From Synechococcus sp. UW140 (GTDB taxonomy: Bacteria > Cyanobacteriota > Cyanobacteriia > PCC-6307 > Cyanobiaceae): a stretch of 64,000 nt of DNA. Of this stretch, positions 1 to 7,839 are shown piece after piece. Positions within the stretch are counted from its first letter, which is position 1; each line of letters begins with the position of its first letter. The notes under the pieces were generated by a model that worked only from the letters and a program-made list of their open reading frames with translations, was not told where the DNA came from and searched no databases. The stretch is taken from the NCBI RefSeq assembly GCF_900474295.1, contig NZ_UCOB01000023.1, positions 153,252 to 217,251 of the forward strand, written 5' to 3'. Position numbers and translations under genes: made by a program.

Positions 1-36
1 TGAGCGTTCCCGGATCGGCTCCAGGAGCAGGCCGGC

Positions 37-471
37 TCAGGCGGAGAGCCATTGCAGTGACACCCGCCGCTGGCGCGGGCCATCCAGCTCCACCAGGATC
101 ACGTCTTGATAGGTCCCGAGCACAGGCTCACCATCGGTCACAGGCACCATGACCTGGTTGCCGAGCACAAGAGCCTGAAGATGGGCATGGGCATTGCGCG
201 GTTCATCCGCGGGGATGTCTGGGCGAAGGTCCAGATCGTTGTGTTTCCAGGATGCGGAGGCGGAGGCGAGTTGATCCAGCCAGTGCTCGAGGTCCATGAG
301 CAGTCGCTCTTCCATCTCGTTGACAATCAGAGCCGTGGTGGTGTGCAGGCCGGAGATCGCTACGGCACCTTCGCGTTCGCCATGGAGGCGGATGAAGTCA
401 CGCACCGCTTCCGTGAGGGGAAGGCACTGGAATGGTTGGGAGGTGGAGAGGGAGAGCAGCTGCGAAGACAT
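37..471 (-). CDS. YjbQ/UPF0047 family protein
   Basis: 144 residues, about the normal length for the YjbQ (UPF0047) family. The central stretch GLHTTTALIVNE is the family's histidine/threonine signature, followed by a HNDLDLRPD segment and a NAHAHLQ-LVLGNQVMVPV block with a further conserved histidine pair. The C-terminal GTYQDVILVELDGPR is also typical. Some members rescue thiamin-phosphate synthase mutants, but the physiological reaction is unsettled. The start was placed at the ATG at 469-471 because upstream in-frame residues are low-complexity and unlike the family. Single gene, no obvious operon partner. Confidence 0.85.
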   Translation of the reverse strand: MSSQLLSLSTSQPFQCLPLTEAVRDFIRLHGEREGAVAISGLHTTTALIVNEMEERLLMDLEHWLDQLASASASWKHNDLDLRPDIPADEPRNAHAHLQALVLGNQVMVPVTDGEPVLGTYQDVILVELDGPRQRRVSLQWLSA

Positions 472-628
472 CGGAGCGGGCTGCGACGGGCGTTTGCACC
501 CACTGTGCATGACGCCTCTGGCTGACCAGGGTGTGCTGCCCGGCTTGATCAAGGTTGCGAGGGTGGCCATGCTGGCTGCACGGATCGATACGACAGCTTC
601 CATGCCCCTTTTGCCCCGCTGGCAGTAC

Positions 629-778
629 ATGACTCCCCAGAGCAAGGCTCTGGTCACCAAAACCACCATTGGCGTCGGTGTGGTCCTGGTGGCCGCCCTG
701 TTGCTGCGCTCCCTCTTGCCCTGGGTGGTGTTGGTCTTGATCCTCTGGTTCGGATGGCAGCTGTTTGCACGCCGGTGA
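629..778 (+). CDS. small single/double-helix membrane protein
   Basis: 49 residues starting at the ATG at 629; an alternative in-frame ATG at 602 would add nine residues. After a short polar N-terminus (MTPQSKALVTK) nearly the whole chain is hydrophobic (GVGVVLVAALLLR, then LPWVVLVLILWFGWQLF) and ends in a basic ARR. This looks like an inner-membrane or thylakoid microprotein. I do not recognise a named family. Confidence 0.55.
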   Translation: MTPQSKALVTKTTIGVGVVLVAALLLRSLLPWVVLVLILWFGWQLFARR

Positions 779-1015
779 TGGGGCGCGCGCACCCATCGCA
801 TTACGTGGTCGGTGTCGTTTTCTTGCGAGGTTGATGCTTTGGCTCCTTGGCTCTGTCGGGTGAACGACAAGGTCAATGGGGTGCGAGTCGTTCATACCCA
901 CCCCCATGGCTTTCTGTGAGGCTGTCGCTGCAAGGGATTTGAGGGGGCTTAACTTGGATCGTCAAGTTGTGTTCATGTTGTGGGTCGGTTGAACTTCACA
1001 TCGAAGAGATCGTCA

Positions 1016-1630
1016 ATGGCCTCTTGCGGTCGGGGCTTTAGCAATCAACAGGCCCTGCTGGCTCTGCTTCTTGTCCTTCCAATTGGTGTGCTGGGTTTGG
1101 GGCTTGTTGTGTTGCTGATCCAGCGTCAGGGTGCTGTGACGCCCACTCCAAAGCCCCCTGTTGTCCAGGAGCTTCCGAGTGATATCGATCGCAGTACCAC
1201 GATCCAGCCACTTCCTTCGAAGGAGCGTTCAGCGGCACCGCAGTCTGGGCTGAGCCAGCAACAGGCGCGAGCGATTGTTGAGGAATGGCTCACTGTGAAG
1301 TCGCAGATCTTCGCTCCTCCTTTTAATACCGATCTTGCCGATCAGGTGGTGGCTGCTGGCCCACTCTGGACGGATCTCACAAAGCCAGATGGATCGATTC
1401 AGTGGTTGAAAAACAACAACAGTCGTTATTCCTACTCAATCATCCGTGTCAATCGTGTCATTCGCTTCATTCCGTCGATTGCGATGCCATCGATCGTGGT
1501 TTCTGTGACTGAAGACTCCACTTTGCATTCTCCAAAAGGGGCTGAAAAGTCTTCCACTACCAACGATTGGGTTTACACCCTGAAGGAGGAGTCTGGGCGT
1601 TGGAAGATCTGGGACTACCGCAAGCAGTAG
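1016..1630 (+). CDS. membrane-anchored DUF4101 (ARC6/IMS-like) protein
   Basis: 204 residues. An N-terminal segment FSNQQALLALLLVLPIG leads into one transmembrane helix, then a proline/threonine-rich linker. From about residue 85 comes a domain with the pattern of the ARC6-like IMS/DUF4101 domain: LSQQQARAIVEEWLTVKSQ, a long middle, and a C-terminal tryptophan-rich WVYTLKEESGRWKIWDY. Such domains sit at the C-terminus of the division protein ARC6/Ftn2 and in stand-alone cyanobacterial proteins. The ATG at 1016 was preferred over a longer upstream start. The stop abuts the start of the amidase gene, so the two are co-transcribed, which fits an envelope role. The same helix-linker layout appears in the minus-strand protein at 2639-3220. 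Confidence 0.75.
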   Translation: MASCGRGFSNQQALLALLLVLPIGVLGLGLVVLLIQRQGAVTPTPKPPVVQELPSDIDRSTTIQPLPSKERSAAPQSGLSQQQARAIVEEWLTVKSQIFAPPFNTDLADQVVAAGPLWTDLTKPDGSIQWLKNNNSRYSYSIIRVNRVIRFIPSIAMPSIVVSVTEDSTLHSPKGAEKSSTTNDWVYTLKEESGRWKIWDYRKQ

Positions 1631-2467
1631 ATGGACTTCATTCGTTATTCCCCAGCTGTTGGTGTGCTGTTGATGCTGTGTGGCTGTAGTGCGATCCAGC
1701 TCCCTCGATTTAGGACGACCCCTGATCCTGCTCCCGTGCCTAAGGCCGATCTTCCGGTTGCTCCGAAGAGTGCGCCCCCCTTGTTGGAGCTGGTGCCGTC
1801 TGGTCTACAACCAGTGGCCCTTGAGCAGATTGAGCGCTGCTCCGAACTGCTCGGTTTGTCGGAGGAGCTCGACAAACCGGCTGATCCCACCAATTTCGGT
1901 GAGCGGGAGAGCCGTGACGTCTGGGGACGACCTCTGAATGCCAAGCCCCAGGTGATTGTTTTGCATGAAACCGTGATCGGTGAGAAGGCCACGGTTGACT
2001 TGTTTCAGACGCCGCATCCTGAGGATGCCGATCAGGTGAGTTATCACATGCTGATTGCGCGTGATGGATCACGATTGCGCATTGTTCCTGATAACAATCG
2101 TGCCTATGGCTCAGGGATGTCGGCATTCGGTGATGCGACCCAGCGTCGTGAGCCTGGGCGGGTGGGATCCCTTAACAACATCGCTTTGCATGTGAGCCTG
2201 GTGTCACCGGTTGATGGACGCGATGACCGCGGTAGCCATTCCGGCTATTCCCCAGCTCAGTACCGCAACCTTGCTGGTCAAGTGTTGCTTTGGCAGGCCC
2301 GTCATGGCATTCCCTTGACCCGGTTGACCACCCATCAGGCCGTGGATCGCAGCCGTAGTCGCTACGACCCAAGAAGTTTCCGCTGGGATCGCTTCATGCC
2401 GCTCTATCAGCAGGCAGCTCGCCTGTGCGGATTGGAGCGTTTCGACAATGGGCAGGCGGGGCTCTGA
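1631..2467 (+). CDS. lipoprotein N-acetylmuramoyl-L-alanine amidase (Amidase_2/PGRP fold)
   Basis: 278 residues. The N-terminus has a lipobox (LLMLCGCSA), so the mature protein is probably lipid-anchored in the periplasm. The catalytic domain begins near residue 95 with VIVLHETVIGE (first zinc histidine) and continues with YHMLIARDGSRLRIVPDNNRAYG, NIALHVSLV and a late THQAVDRSRSRYDPRSF, which supply the remaining histidine and the usual D-P. This is the layout of AmiD-like Amidase_2 enzymes that cut between muramic acid and the stem peptide. It starts on the base after the upstream stop codon, so it is translationally linked to the DUF4101 protein. Confidence 0.87.
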   Translation: MDFIRYSPAVGVLLMLCGCSAIQLPRFRTTPDPAPVPKADLPVAPKSAPPLLELVPSGLQPVALEQIERCSELLGLSEELDKPADPTNFGERESRDVWGRPLNAKPQVIVLHETVIGEKATVDLFQTPHPEDADQVSYHMLIARDGSRLRIVPDNNRAYGSGMSAFGDATQRREPGRVGSLNNIALHVSLVSPVDGRDDRGSHSGYSPAQYRNLAGQVLLWQARHGIPLTRLTTHQAVDRSRSRYDPRSFRWDRFMPLYQQAARLCGLERFDNGQAGL

Positions 2468-2638
2468 ATGAGAATGTTGATAACGATGGAGAACGTCTCT
2501 TGAGTTAGTTCTGTCGGGTCTTGATTTCGCCTGTACTGCAGTGAAGACGTCGAGTGAATGTGCAGAGGAGTCGTCTAAAAGGAATGGGCACGCTGACGTC
2601 GTAGGGCTTCAACTGCTCTGTGGGTGACCAGCTAGAGA

Positions 2639-3220
2639 TCAGGAGGGCGGCCTGAAGGCAAACGTGCCACCAGGAAGACGGATGCGCACGTCGCCGTCGT
2701 CATCGATACGCCAGGTGCCTGTGTAGCGCTGACCGTCGAGGAAGACCTCAACGTCTGTGTTGTTCCAGAGCACCACCGATCGCTTCAGTCCTGAAGGCTC
2801 AACCACATCGAAGACCCGATCACCATTGACGTTGGTGCGCTGCGTGATGCGACAGCGTTCACCGATCAGGCTGCCTCCGCTTTGCATCTGAAACCAACAC
2901 GTGCTGCTACTGCTACGGGTGATTGGTGTGCCGACAGGATTGGCCAGTGGTTTTAGCGGCAAGATCGGTTCGGCTCGAGGTTGTTGCGGTAAAGGCTGGA
3001 TGGTTTGTTGCTGTGGTGTCGGCGTCACCGTCTCTGGGCCCGCTGGGTTCGGTTCCTGCGCTGTGGAGTTTGCGTTGGAATTGGAGTTGTGGTGCATGGC
3101 CAGGGTGATCATGACCCCAATCCCGATCAGTCCGATCGGGATTGCCATCAACAGCATCAGCAAAACCTGCTGGCTGGAGAATCCAGCTGATCGTGTATTG
3201 GTTTTGAGCCGTAAATGCAT
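2639..3220 (-). CDS. membrane-anchored hypothetical protein
   Basis: 193 residues from the ATG at 3218-3220. Basic N-terminus, the segment FSSQQVLLMLLMAIPIGLIG running into one transmembrane helix, then a long Asn/Pro/Gln-rich linker. The C-terminal 80 residues (CWFQMQSGGSLIGERC to the end) look like a small beta domain with two cysteines and a closing GTWRIDDDGDVRIRLPGG. The N-terminal anchor is strikingly like that of the plus-strand protein at 1016-1630, so the anchor may have been duplicated onto an unrelated C-terminal domain. Function not recognised. Confidence 0.7.
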   Translation of the reverse strand: MHLRLKTNTRSAGFSSQQVLLMLLMAIPIGLIGIGVMITLAMHHNSNSNANSTAQEPNPAGPETVTPTPQQQTIQPLPQQPRAEPILPLKPLANPVGTPITRSSSSTCWFQMQSGGSLIGERCRITQRTNVNGDRVFDVVEPSGLKRSVVLWNNTDVEVFLDGQRYTGTWRIDDDGDVRIRLPGGTFAFRPPS

Positions 3221-3447
3221 GATTCCAGGTTTCTCGCGTCCTGCTCTCAAGATCGCAATTTAAAAACGGACCTGGTTTGTTGGCTGTGCCGATCAAGATC
3301 CCCTCCTCTGGCGGGATGGAAGCCTGGGGCTGGGTTCAGACGGTGTTCGCCTTGACCTGCAAGGGTCTCAACCTTGTTTTTGTATCAATACAAACAGTTT
3401 TTGTTTGGGGCTCAAGGCTCAATGGTGTCCAGTGAAGGAGCCAACGC

Positions 3448-3663
3448 TTGGATCTCACCGTTCAGCAGGTTGAATCATCGTTTGCTGTCAGCCCCGGCAG
3501 TGCCCTGGGTTTGTTCTGGCTGCAAGCCCATTTCCCCACCAGCGAGTGGGATGACCTGTTGAGTGGTCGGGCTGTGTTCAGTGGCGAGAGCCTGACGGCC
3601 ATGACCAGTGATGCCCGTGATGCGGGATTAAGCGTGGAGGCTCCCGTCCAAGTGCGTTTCTGA
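3448..3663 (+). CDS. small conserved hypothetical protein
   Basis: 71 residues from a TTG codon at 3448. The TTG was chosen because an AAGGAG ribosome binding site lies at 3435-3440, seven bases upstream, and no ATG is well placed. The protein is soluble and acidic (AHFPTSEWDDLLSGRAVFS). I recognise no family. It is followed at once by the candidate structured RNA at 3741-3857. Confidence 0.6.
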   Translation: MDLTVQQVESSFAVSPGSALGLFWLQAHFPTSEWDDLLSGRAVFSGESLTAMTSDARDAGLSVEAPVQVRF

Positions 3664-3740
3664 GCCTTGCCTCGCGGGTTTTGGTTGGGCCTGAAGAACG
3701 GGTCGACCTGCTTCAAGCACGAGTCATCTCCGGTCGCATT

Positions 3741-3857
3741 CGCGGATTGATTCAGTCATCCGCGCTGGTCGAGCCTCCACTACAACTGATGCAGTCCGGA
3801 ACACGGACTGCTGCAAAACCTGCCGACCCCCGGGCGTGAGACCCCCGGGGGTTTTTT
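3741..3857 (+). ncRNA. candidate structured small RNA ending in an intrinsic terminator
   Basis: Three stem-loops follow each other. The first is CGCGGAT (3741-3747) with ATCCGCG (3758-3764). The second is the perfect GCAGTCCG/CGGACTGC stem (3791-3798 with 3804-3811) around a GAACA loop. The third is the terminator. No open reading frame explains this spacing. It could equally be the structured 3' untranslated region of the 3448-3663 gene. The GAACA loop faintly recalls the GGAAACA loops of cyanobacterial Yfr2-type RNAs, but the match is not exact. Confidence 0.4.
3826..3857 (+). terminator. intrinsic terminator
   Basis: ACCCCCGGG (3826-3834) pairs with CCCGGGGGT (3844-3852) and is followed by a run of T. 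The stem is symmetric and could also act weakly on the minus strand. Confidence 0.85.
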
Positions 3858-4059
3858 ATGGCTGAAGCCTGAGCTGGCGGGCCCGATGGCGGGCCAATGT
3901 CCGCCCTGAGCGCTTCCGGGAGCGTTGATAAAGATCAGCGTTCACCTTCAGCTGGCGCGGGTAAGGCCAGCTGCGTTTCAGAGCGGCTGAGTTGCTAGTG
4001 CGCACGCACCACCAGCAGTGGAGGTAGAGGACGATCAAGCCTGTGATGACGCCGGTCAT
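3856..4059 (-). CDS. small membrane protein with basic tail
   Basis: 67 residues, ATG at 4057-4059. One N-terminal hydrophobic segment (GVITGLIVLYLHCWWC) and then a strongly basic tail rich in arginine. The stop codon lies inside the T-run of the plus-strand terminator. No family recognised. The gene might be an accidental open frame, but the helix plus positive tail is a plausible microprotein. Confidence 0.45.
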   Translation of the reverse strand: MTGVITGLIVLYLHCWWCVRTSNSAALKRSWPYPRQLKVNADLYQRSRKRSGRTLARHRARQLRLQP

Positions 4060-4232
4060 GGCCGTGGGATGTCACTGGTGGGCTCTTGACGTTGATTGTC
4101 GGTGTTGATGGCCTCGTACGCCAGTGGTGACGCCGTGATTCCTATCTGGCTGTCAAGAGCTGAATCGGAGCAATACAGCACTTCACAGACACCACGTCCG
4201 ACGCGGGATGATGGAGGCGTCTCGCGGATGTG

Positions 4233-4637
4233 ATGGTCAGCTCCAAGCTTGGAATTAGTAGCAAGCAGCAACGTTTGATCGATCTGCTTGAGGCCAGCGA
4301 CGCTGAGCTCAGCGGTCAGCAGCTCCATCGCTCTCTATTGGAAAGCGATCAGGGCATGGGGCTGGCGACTGTGTATCGCAATCTCCACCAGCTGCAAAAA
4401 CGCGGTCTGGTGAGGTGTCGCCACCTGCCCACTGGAGAGGTGCTCTATGCCCCTGTGATGCGAGATCGTCATCACCTCACCTGTGTGAACTGTGGAGAGA
4501 CCCGTGAGCTCTCCACCTGTCCGTTGCATTCGATGACGATCCCGGAAGAGCAACAGGACGGGTACCAATTGCTCTTCCACACCCTTGAGTTTTATGGCCT
4601 CTGCAATCGCTGCCAGCAGGACGACGAGCAACCGTGA
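4233..4637 (+). CDS. zur: Fur-family zinc regulator, probably Zur
   Basis: 134 residues, starting at the ATG at 4233 (a GTG lies one codon upstream). The N-terminal winged helix includes the recognition region GMGLATVYRNLHQLQKRGLV. The C-terminal dimerisation domain has HHLTCVNCGE and LCNRCQ, the paired CxxC structural zinc site, plus the HTLEFYGLC metal-sensing stretch. This is the Fur superfamily. The call Zur rather than Fur or PerR rests on context: it converges on a znuA operon whose promoter carries a Zur-like palindrome. Confidence 0.87.
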   Translation: MVSSKLGISSKQQRLIDLLEASDAELSGQQLHRSLLESDQGMGLATVYRNLHQLQKRGLVRCRHLPTGEVLYAPVMRDRHHLTCVNCGETRELSTCPLHSMTIPEEQQDGYQLLFHTLEFYGLCNRCQQDDEQP

Positions 4638-5771
4638 TCAGAAGCGGAAGGTGACCCCAGTTCCGACATGGTTCTGGAAGCCCTTGCCCCAACCTTTCCC
4701 TCCTTGCGTGCTGTACATCATCTCCAAGTGGGCGAAAGCAACAACGCTGTCCGAAATTGGGTATTCAAAAGAGATGTCTCCGCCCCAGTCAGTGCGTTGT
4801 GACAGGCCTGAATAAGAGCCAGGGCTATAAAAGCGAGGGCCACCGGTGAGGGTGATATTGAGCAAATCAACATTGAAGCCGAAGCCTGCCCAAGTATCGG
4901 TGTAGTTGCCGATGTAGGTGCCGTCGCTTTCCCAGCCGGTGTGATTGCTCACATTCACGAAGACACCATCGATCACCGACTCCAGGCCATCGCCGAGGGC
5001 GAAGTTGACGTCTCCATCGCCAAAGGCATAAGTGATGCCTGCTGAGACCTCATGCTTCACGCCCTGGATATCTTCTCCCTGGGATTTCATGACGGCGTAA
5101 GGAAGCCAGGTTGCAGAAATCGCCAACCGATCGTTTGGTTGGTAGCGAGCCTGAACCATCCCTTTCATGTCGATTCTGCGGTAGGGCTGCCCCTTCTCAT
5201 GGCCATGCGCTGCATGGTCGGCATGCCCCTCATCGCCATGGTCTTCATCGCCATGGTCCTCATCACCATGGTCTTCATCACCATGGTCTTCATCGCCATG
5301 GTCTTCATCGCCATGGTCCTCATCGCCATGGTCCTCATCGCCATGGTCCTCATCGCCATGGTCCTCATGGGCACCCCCTTCGGCTGCATGGTCATCGTGC
5401 TCGTCCAGATGAACCTTGCCGTAGAAATGTTCGGCCTCACCCCATACCAGGGCTGGACCAATAGCGGCTTCAATGCTGAAACTGCCGTCGTTGGGAAGTC
5501 CCCATTCGAACACTGCGCCGAATAGACCATCGATCGCGTAGTGGGAGGGTTTCCCTTCGGTGGTGAGGTTGTTTTCGAAACCTCCGTGACCTTCGAGTGT
5601 GATGACAGGAGTGACCCTGGTCTCTCCTTCGCGCAGCTCTTCTTCCGAGCCGCCTCCATGGTTGTGGCCTGCACCTGCGTGGCTAGCAGGGGCGAAGACA
5701 GCCTCGAGGGCAAGCGGAGATAGCAGCCCAAGCGCAGCCAAGGCTGCAGGCGAGATTGAGAAGCGGCGCAT
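4638..5771 (-). CDS. outer-membrane beta-barrel with tandem His/Asp/Glu metal-binding loop
   Basis: 377 residues from the ATG at 5769-5771. The signal peptide ends near APASHAGAGHNHGGG, giving a His-rich mature N-terminus. The chain then alternates short amphipathic strands typical of an outer-membrane barrel and ends in TGVTFRF with a terminal Phe. Between strands sits a hydrophilic insert of nine EDHGD units in a row plus degenerate flanks (HEDHGD, GHADHAAHGHE). The gene follows znuA by 56 bases on the same strand with no promoter seen between, so it should be co-transcribed and Zur-controlled. The likely role is zinc binding or passage at the outer membrane. I infer this from composition and context, not from a named family. 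Confidence 0.75.
   Translation of the reverse strand: MRRFSISPAALAALGLLSPLALEAVFAPASHAGAGHNHGGGSEEELREGETRVTPVITLEGHGGFENNLTTEGKPSHYAIDGLFGAVFEWGLPNDGSFSIEAAIGPALVWGEAEHFYGKVHLDEHDDHAAEGGAHEDHGDEDHGDEDHGDEDHGDEDHGDEDHGDEDHGDEDHGDEDHGDEGHADHAAHGHEKGQPYRRIDMKGMVQARYQPNDRLAISATWLPYAVMKSQGEDIQGVKHEVSAGITYAFGDGDVNFALGDGLESVIDGVFVNVSNHTGWESDGTYIGNYTDTWAGFGFNVDLLNITLTGGPRFYSPGSYSGLSQRTDWGGDISFEYPISDSVVAFAHLEMMYSTQGGKGWGKGFQNHVGTGVTFRF
5231..5370. repeat. 15-bp in-frame tandem repeat encoding EDHGD units
   Basis: Nine copies of a 15-base unit built on ccatggtc(c/t)tcatc, with only synonymous variation between copies. They lie in the outer-membrane barrel gene and encode the metal-binding loop. Because the period is five codons, copy-number change keeps the frame. 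Confidence 0.95.
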
Positions 5772-5827
5772 TGTGGATGGAGTCTTGGTAGTGAGTCGGG
5801 ATTGAGTGGGGAGTGGTCTTGCTGCCT

Positions 5828-6763
5828 TTACTGGACAGCACTCCATCGCTGTTGCAGTCGTTCGGCAGAGGCTTGATTGCAGCTGCCTCCCTGGGCATTC
5901 ACCACCGTGCAGGTGTTACTGGTGGCGGTTTCGATCAGGCTCTTGCCAGGTGCCGTGCCGTCCGCAAAAACGAGGTTCTTGGCAATGGGCTTGCCGCTGC
6001 TGCGACTGATGCGCTTCATGGTCTTGGAGACCGGGAATTGTTCGGGGAACAGCACTTTGGTCTTGGAGGCTTTTACGGCGTTGCTGATCGCTCTCAGGCT
6101 GGAGGGCCGCAGGGTGCCTCCGGTGGCGTAGTCGTCGATCATGGCCACGTGACGCATCCCGTAGCGGTCGGTGAAAAACTCAAACGCGAGATGCTCGGAC
6201 ACCAAAACGCGATGGTCAGCCGGGATGGTGGAGATCTGCTGACGGTTCCAAGTGTCGAGATCCTTGAGGATGGCGATCACGTTCTGCTGGCGTCGTTTCA
6301 GAGCCTGTTTCGATTCAGCATTAATCGGTAATTGTTGAAGAGCATCGGCCACCACATTGGCCATGGCACCCGTATTGGCAGGGCTGTGCCAAAGATGGGG
6401 ATCCTTGTTGGGGTTATTTGGAACAGCGCGCTCGCCCACGGCGATCAGCTCGAAATTGCCGTCTAGACGACTGAGCGATGGGTTGAGGTTGTATCCATTA
6501 ATCAGCACCAGTTCGGAGTTGCTGATATCTCTCCGGTTGGCCGGCGTGAGTTGAAAATGGTGGGGATCGGCGCCGGGTGGAATCAGACAGCGCACATCGG
6601 TGGCTCCGCCGGACAGGGTGCGGGTGAGATCGCAAAGCACCCCATCGCCTGCCACGACCGCTGGGGTTGCCGCTTGGGATGGTGATGGATTGGCCAGCCC
6701 TGTGGCTAAGCCTGCGGCGATCAATGCAGTGCTGCGCAGCAGGCGCGAATAACAGACGCCCAT
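5828..6763 (-). CDS. znuA: zinc ABC transporter substrate-binding protein ZnuA
   Basis: 311 residues with a signal peptide ending near SPSQAATPAV. The cluster A-I fold is shown by PPGADPHHFQLTPAN (first His ligand), NPNKDPHLWHSPAN (second His), VSEHLAFEFFTDRYGM (third His) and DDYATGGTLRPSS (acidic ligand). The long His-rich loop found in many ZnuA proteins is absent here; the downstream barrel protein may supply that function. ATP-binding and permease partners are not in the window. The start lies 22 bases from the Zur box at 6786-6804, so zinc repression is expected. Confidence 0.88.
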   Translation of the reverse strand: MGVCYSRLLRSTALIAAGLATGLANPSPSQAATPAVVAGDGVLCDLTRTLSGGATDVRCLIPPGADPHHFQLTPANRRDISNSELVLINGYNLNPSLSRLDGNFELIAVGERAVPNNPNKDPHLWHSPANTGAMANVVADALQQLPINAESKQALKRRQQNVIAILKDLDTWNRQQISTIPADHRVLVSEHLAFEFFTDRYGMRHVAMIDDYATGGTLRPSSLRAISNAVKASKTKVLFPEQFPVSKTMKRISRSSGKPIAKNLVFADGTAPGKSLIETATSNTCTVVNAQGGSCNQASAERLQQRWSAVQ

Positions 6764-6785
6764 GAGGCAGACCAGAGAACGGCCG

Positions 6786-6804
6786 AATGATAACGGTTCT
6801 CATT
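6786..6804. promoter_or_regulatory. Zur box between znuA and the divergent permease operon
   Basis: AATGATAAC-G-GTTCTCATT is a 9-1-9 inverted repeat with a single mismatch, of the type bound by Zur/Fur proteins. On the minus strand it contains TATCAT, a plausible -10 for znuA, so a bound repressor would block transcription. It is placed to control both divergent operons. Confidence 0.8.
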
Positions 6805-6874
6805 CTTGGTGCAATGTCCGAGCTCTTCCCCATCGCGGCTGGGCCGGTGATGATTGGCCAAACCATTCACCTTC

Positions 6875-7834
6875 ATGGCGCGATTGGCCACCGCCTGGGC
6901 GATCTTTCAAGGCTTGCTGCTTGAGTCGCTTCCCTTCCTTTTGTTAGGGGTCACGATTGCTGCGCTTGCCCGCTGGCTTGTGCCCCAAGCTGCTTGGGTG
7001 CGACGGTTGCCACGTCACCCGCTGCTGGCTCCTGTGGTCGGTGCCTTGCTCGGCTTCGCTCTGCCGGCCTGTGAGTGCGGCAATGTGCCCGTCGCCCGGC
7101 GCTTGCTGGCCAGCGGTGCCCCCCTTGGTACCGGCTTCGGTTTTTTGTTTGCGGCGCCTGTTCTCAATCCGATCGTGTTGGCCAGCACCTGGGCTGCATT
7201 CCCTGATCAGCCCTGGTTGCTATTCGCCCGTCCTCTGGGGGCCTTTGTGATTGCCATTGCCCTTAGTGCCCTGTTGGGGTTGATGGGGGAACGGGCCCTA
7301 TTGGAGCCTGCCTTGCTCGAGGAGCGCCGGTTGACGCAGCCGCTCGCCGAAGTCGGCCTGCTGGAGCGGGGCAGTGGCGTTCTCGGCGCGGCTCCGATTC
7401 CCATTTCGCCCCGCCCTTCATCCCAGTCCATCTCGCTGTCGGACGTGCTGCTGCATAGCGGTCGAGAGTTCCTCGGGCTTTTGGTGTTGCTGGTGCTCGG
7501 ATGTGCCCTGGCTGCAGCAGTTCAGTCCTGGTTGCCTCGCGCCTGGTTGCTGGCTGTGGGGTCGGCTCCGACTCTGTCGGTTCTGGCGCTGATGTTGCTG
7601 GCCCTTGTGGTTTCGGTCTGTTCGAGTGTGGATGCTTTTCTTGCGCTCGGTTTTGCTGCGCAGGTCACGCCTGGGGCGCTGCTGGCCTTCTTGTTATTGG
7701 GCCCGGTTGTGGACCTCAAGCTCGCTGGTCTGTTTACCGTGCTCCTGCGCCCCAAAGCGATTGCAGTCACCGCCTTGGCCGCGTCGCTGCTGGTGCTGCT
7801 GATCGGTCAGTGGGTGAACCTGGTGCAGCTTTGA
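6875..7834 (+). CDS. UPF0718/COG0701 family permease
   Basis: 319 residues from the ATG at 6875, chosen over an upstream TTG at 6854. It has two blocks of hydrophobic helices separated by a charged loop (ERALLEPALLEERRL). The signatures PACECGNVPVARRL and SVCSSVDAFLALGF are the cysteine-bearing motifs that repeat in this permease family (YcgR/ArsP-like). Members are often paired with a TIGR03943 protein, as here. Being divergent from znuA across a Zur box points to zinc rather than arsenic. Direction of transport is unknown. Confidence 0.82.
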   Translation: MARLATAWAIFQGLLLESLPFLLLGVTIAALARWLVPQAAWVRRLPRHPLLAPVVGALLGFALPACECGNVPVARRLLASGAPLGTGFGFLFAAPVLNPIVLASTWAAFPDQPWLLFARPLGAFVIAIALSALLGLMGERALLEPALLEERRLTQPLAEVGLLERGSGVLGAAPIPISPRPSSQSISLSDVLLHSGREFLGLLVLLVLGCALAAAVQSWLPRAWLLAVGSAPTLSVLALMLLALVVSVCSSVDAFLALGFAAQVTPGALLAFLLLGPVVDLKLAGLFTVLLRPKAIAVTALAASLLVLLIGQWVNLVQL

Positions 7835-7839
7835 ACGTC

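Noticed and set aside
5052..5525. Low-complexity plus-strand frames rich in Met/Val/Ile or His/Gly opposite the EDHGD repeat
   Set aside because: They are mirror products of the 15-bp repeat in the barrel gene.
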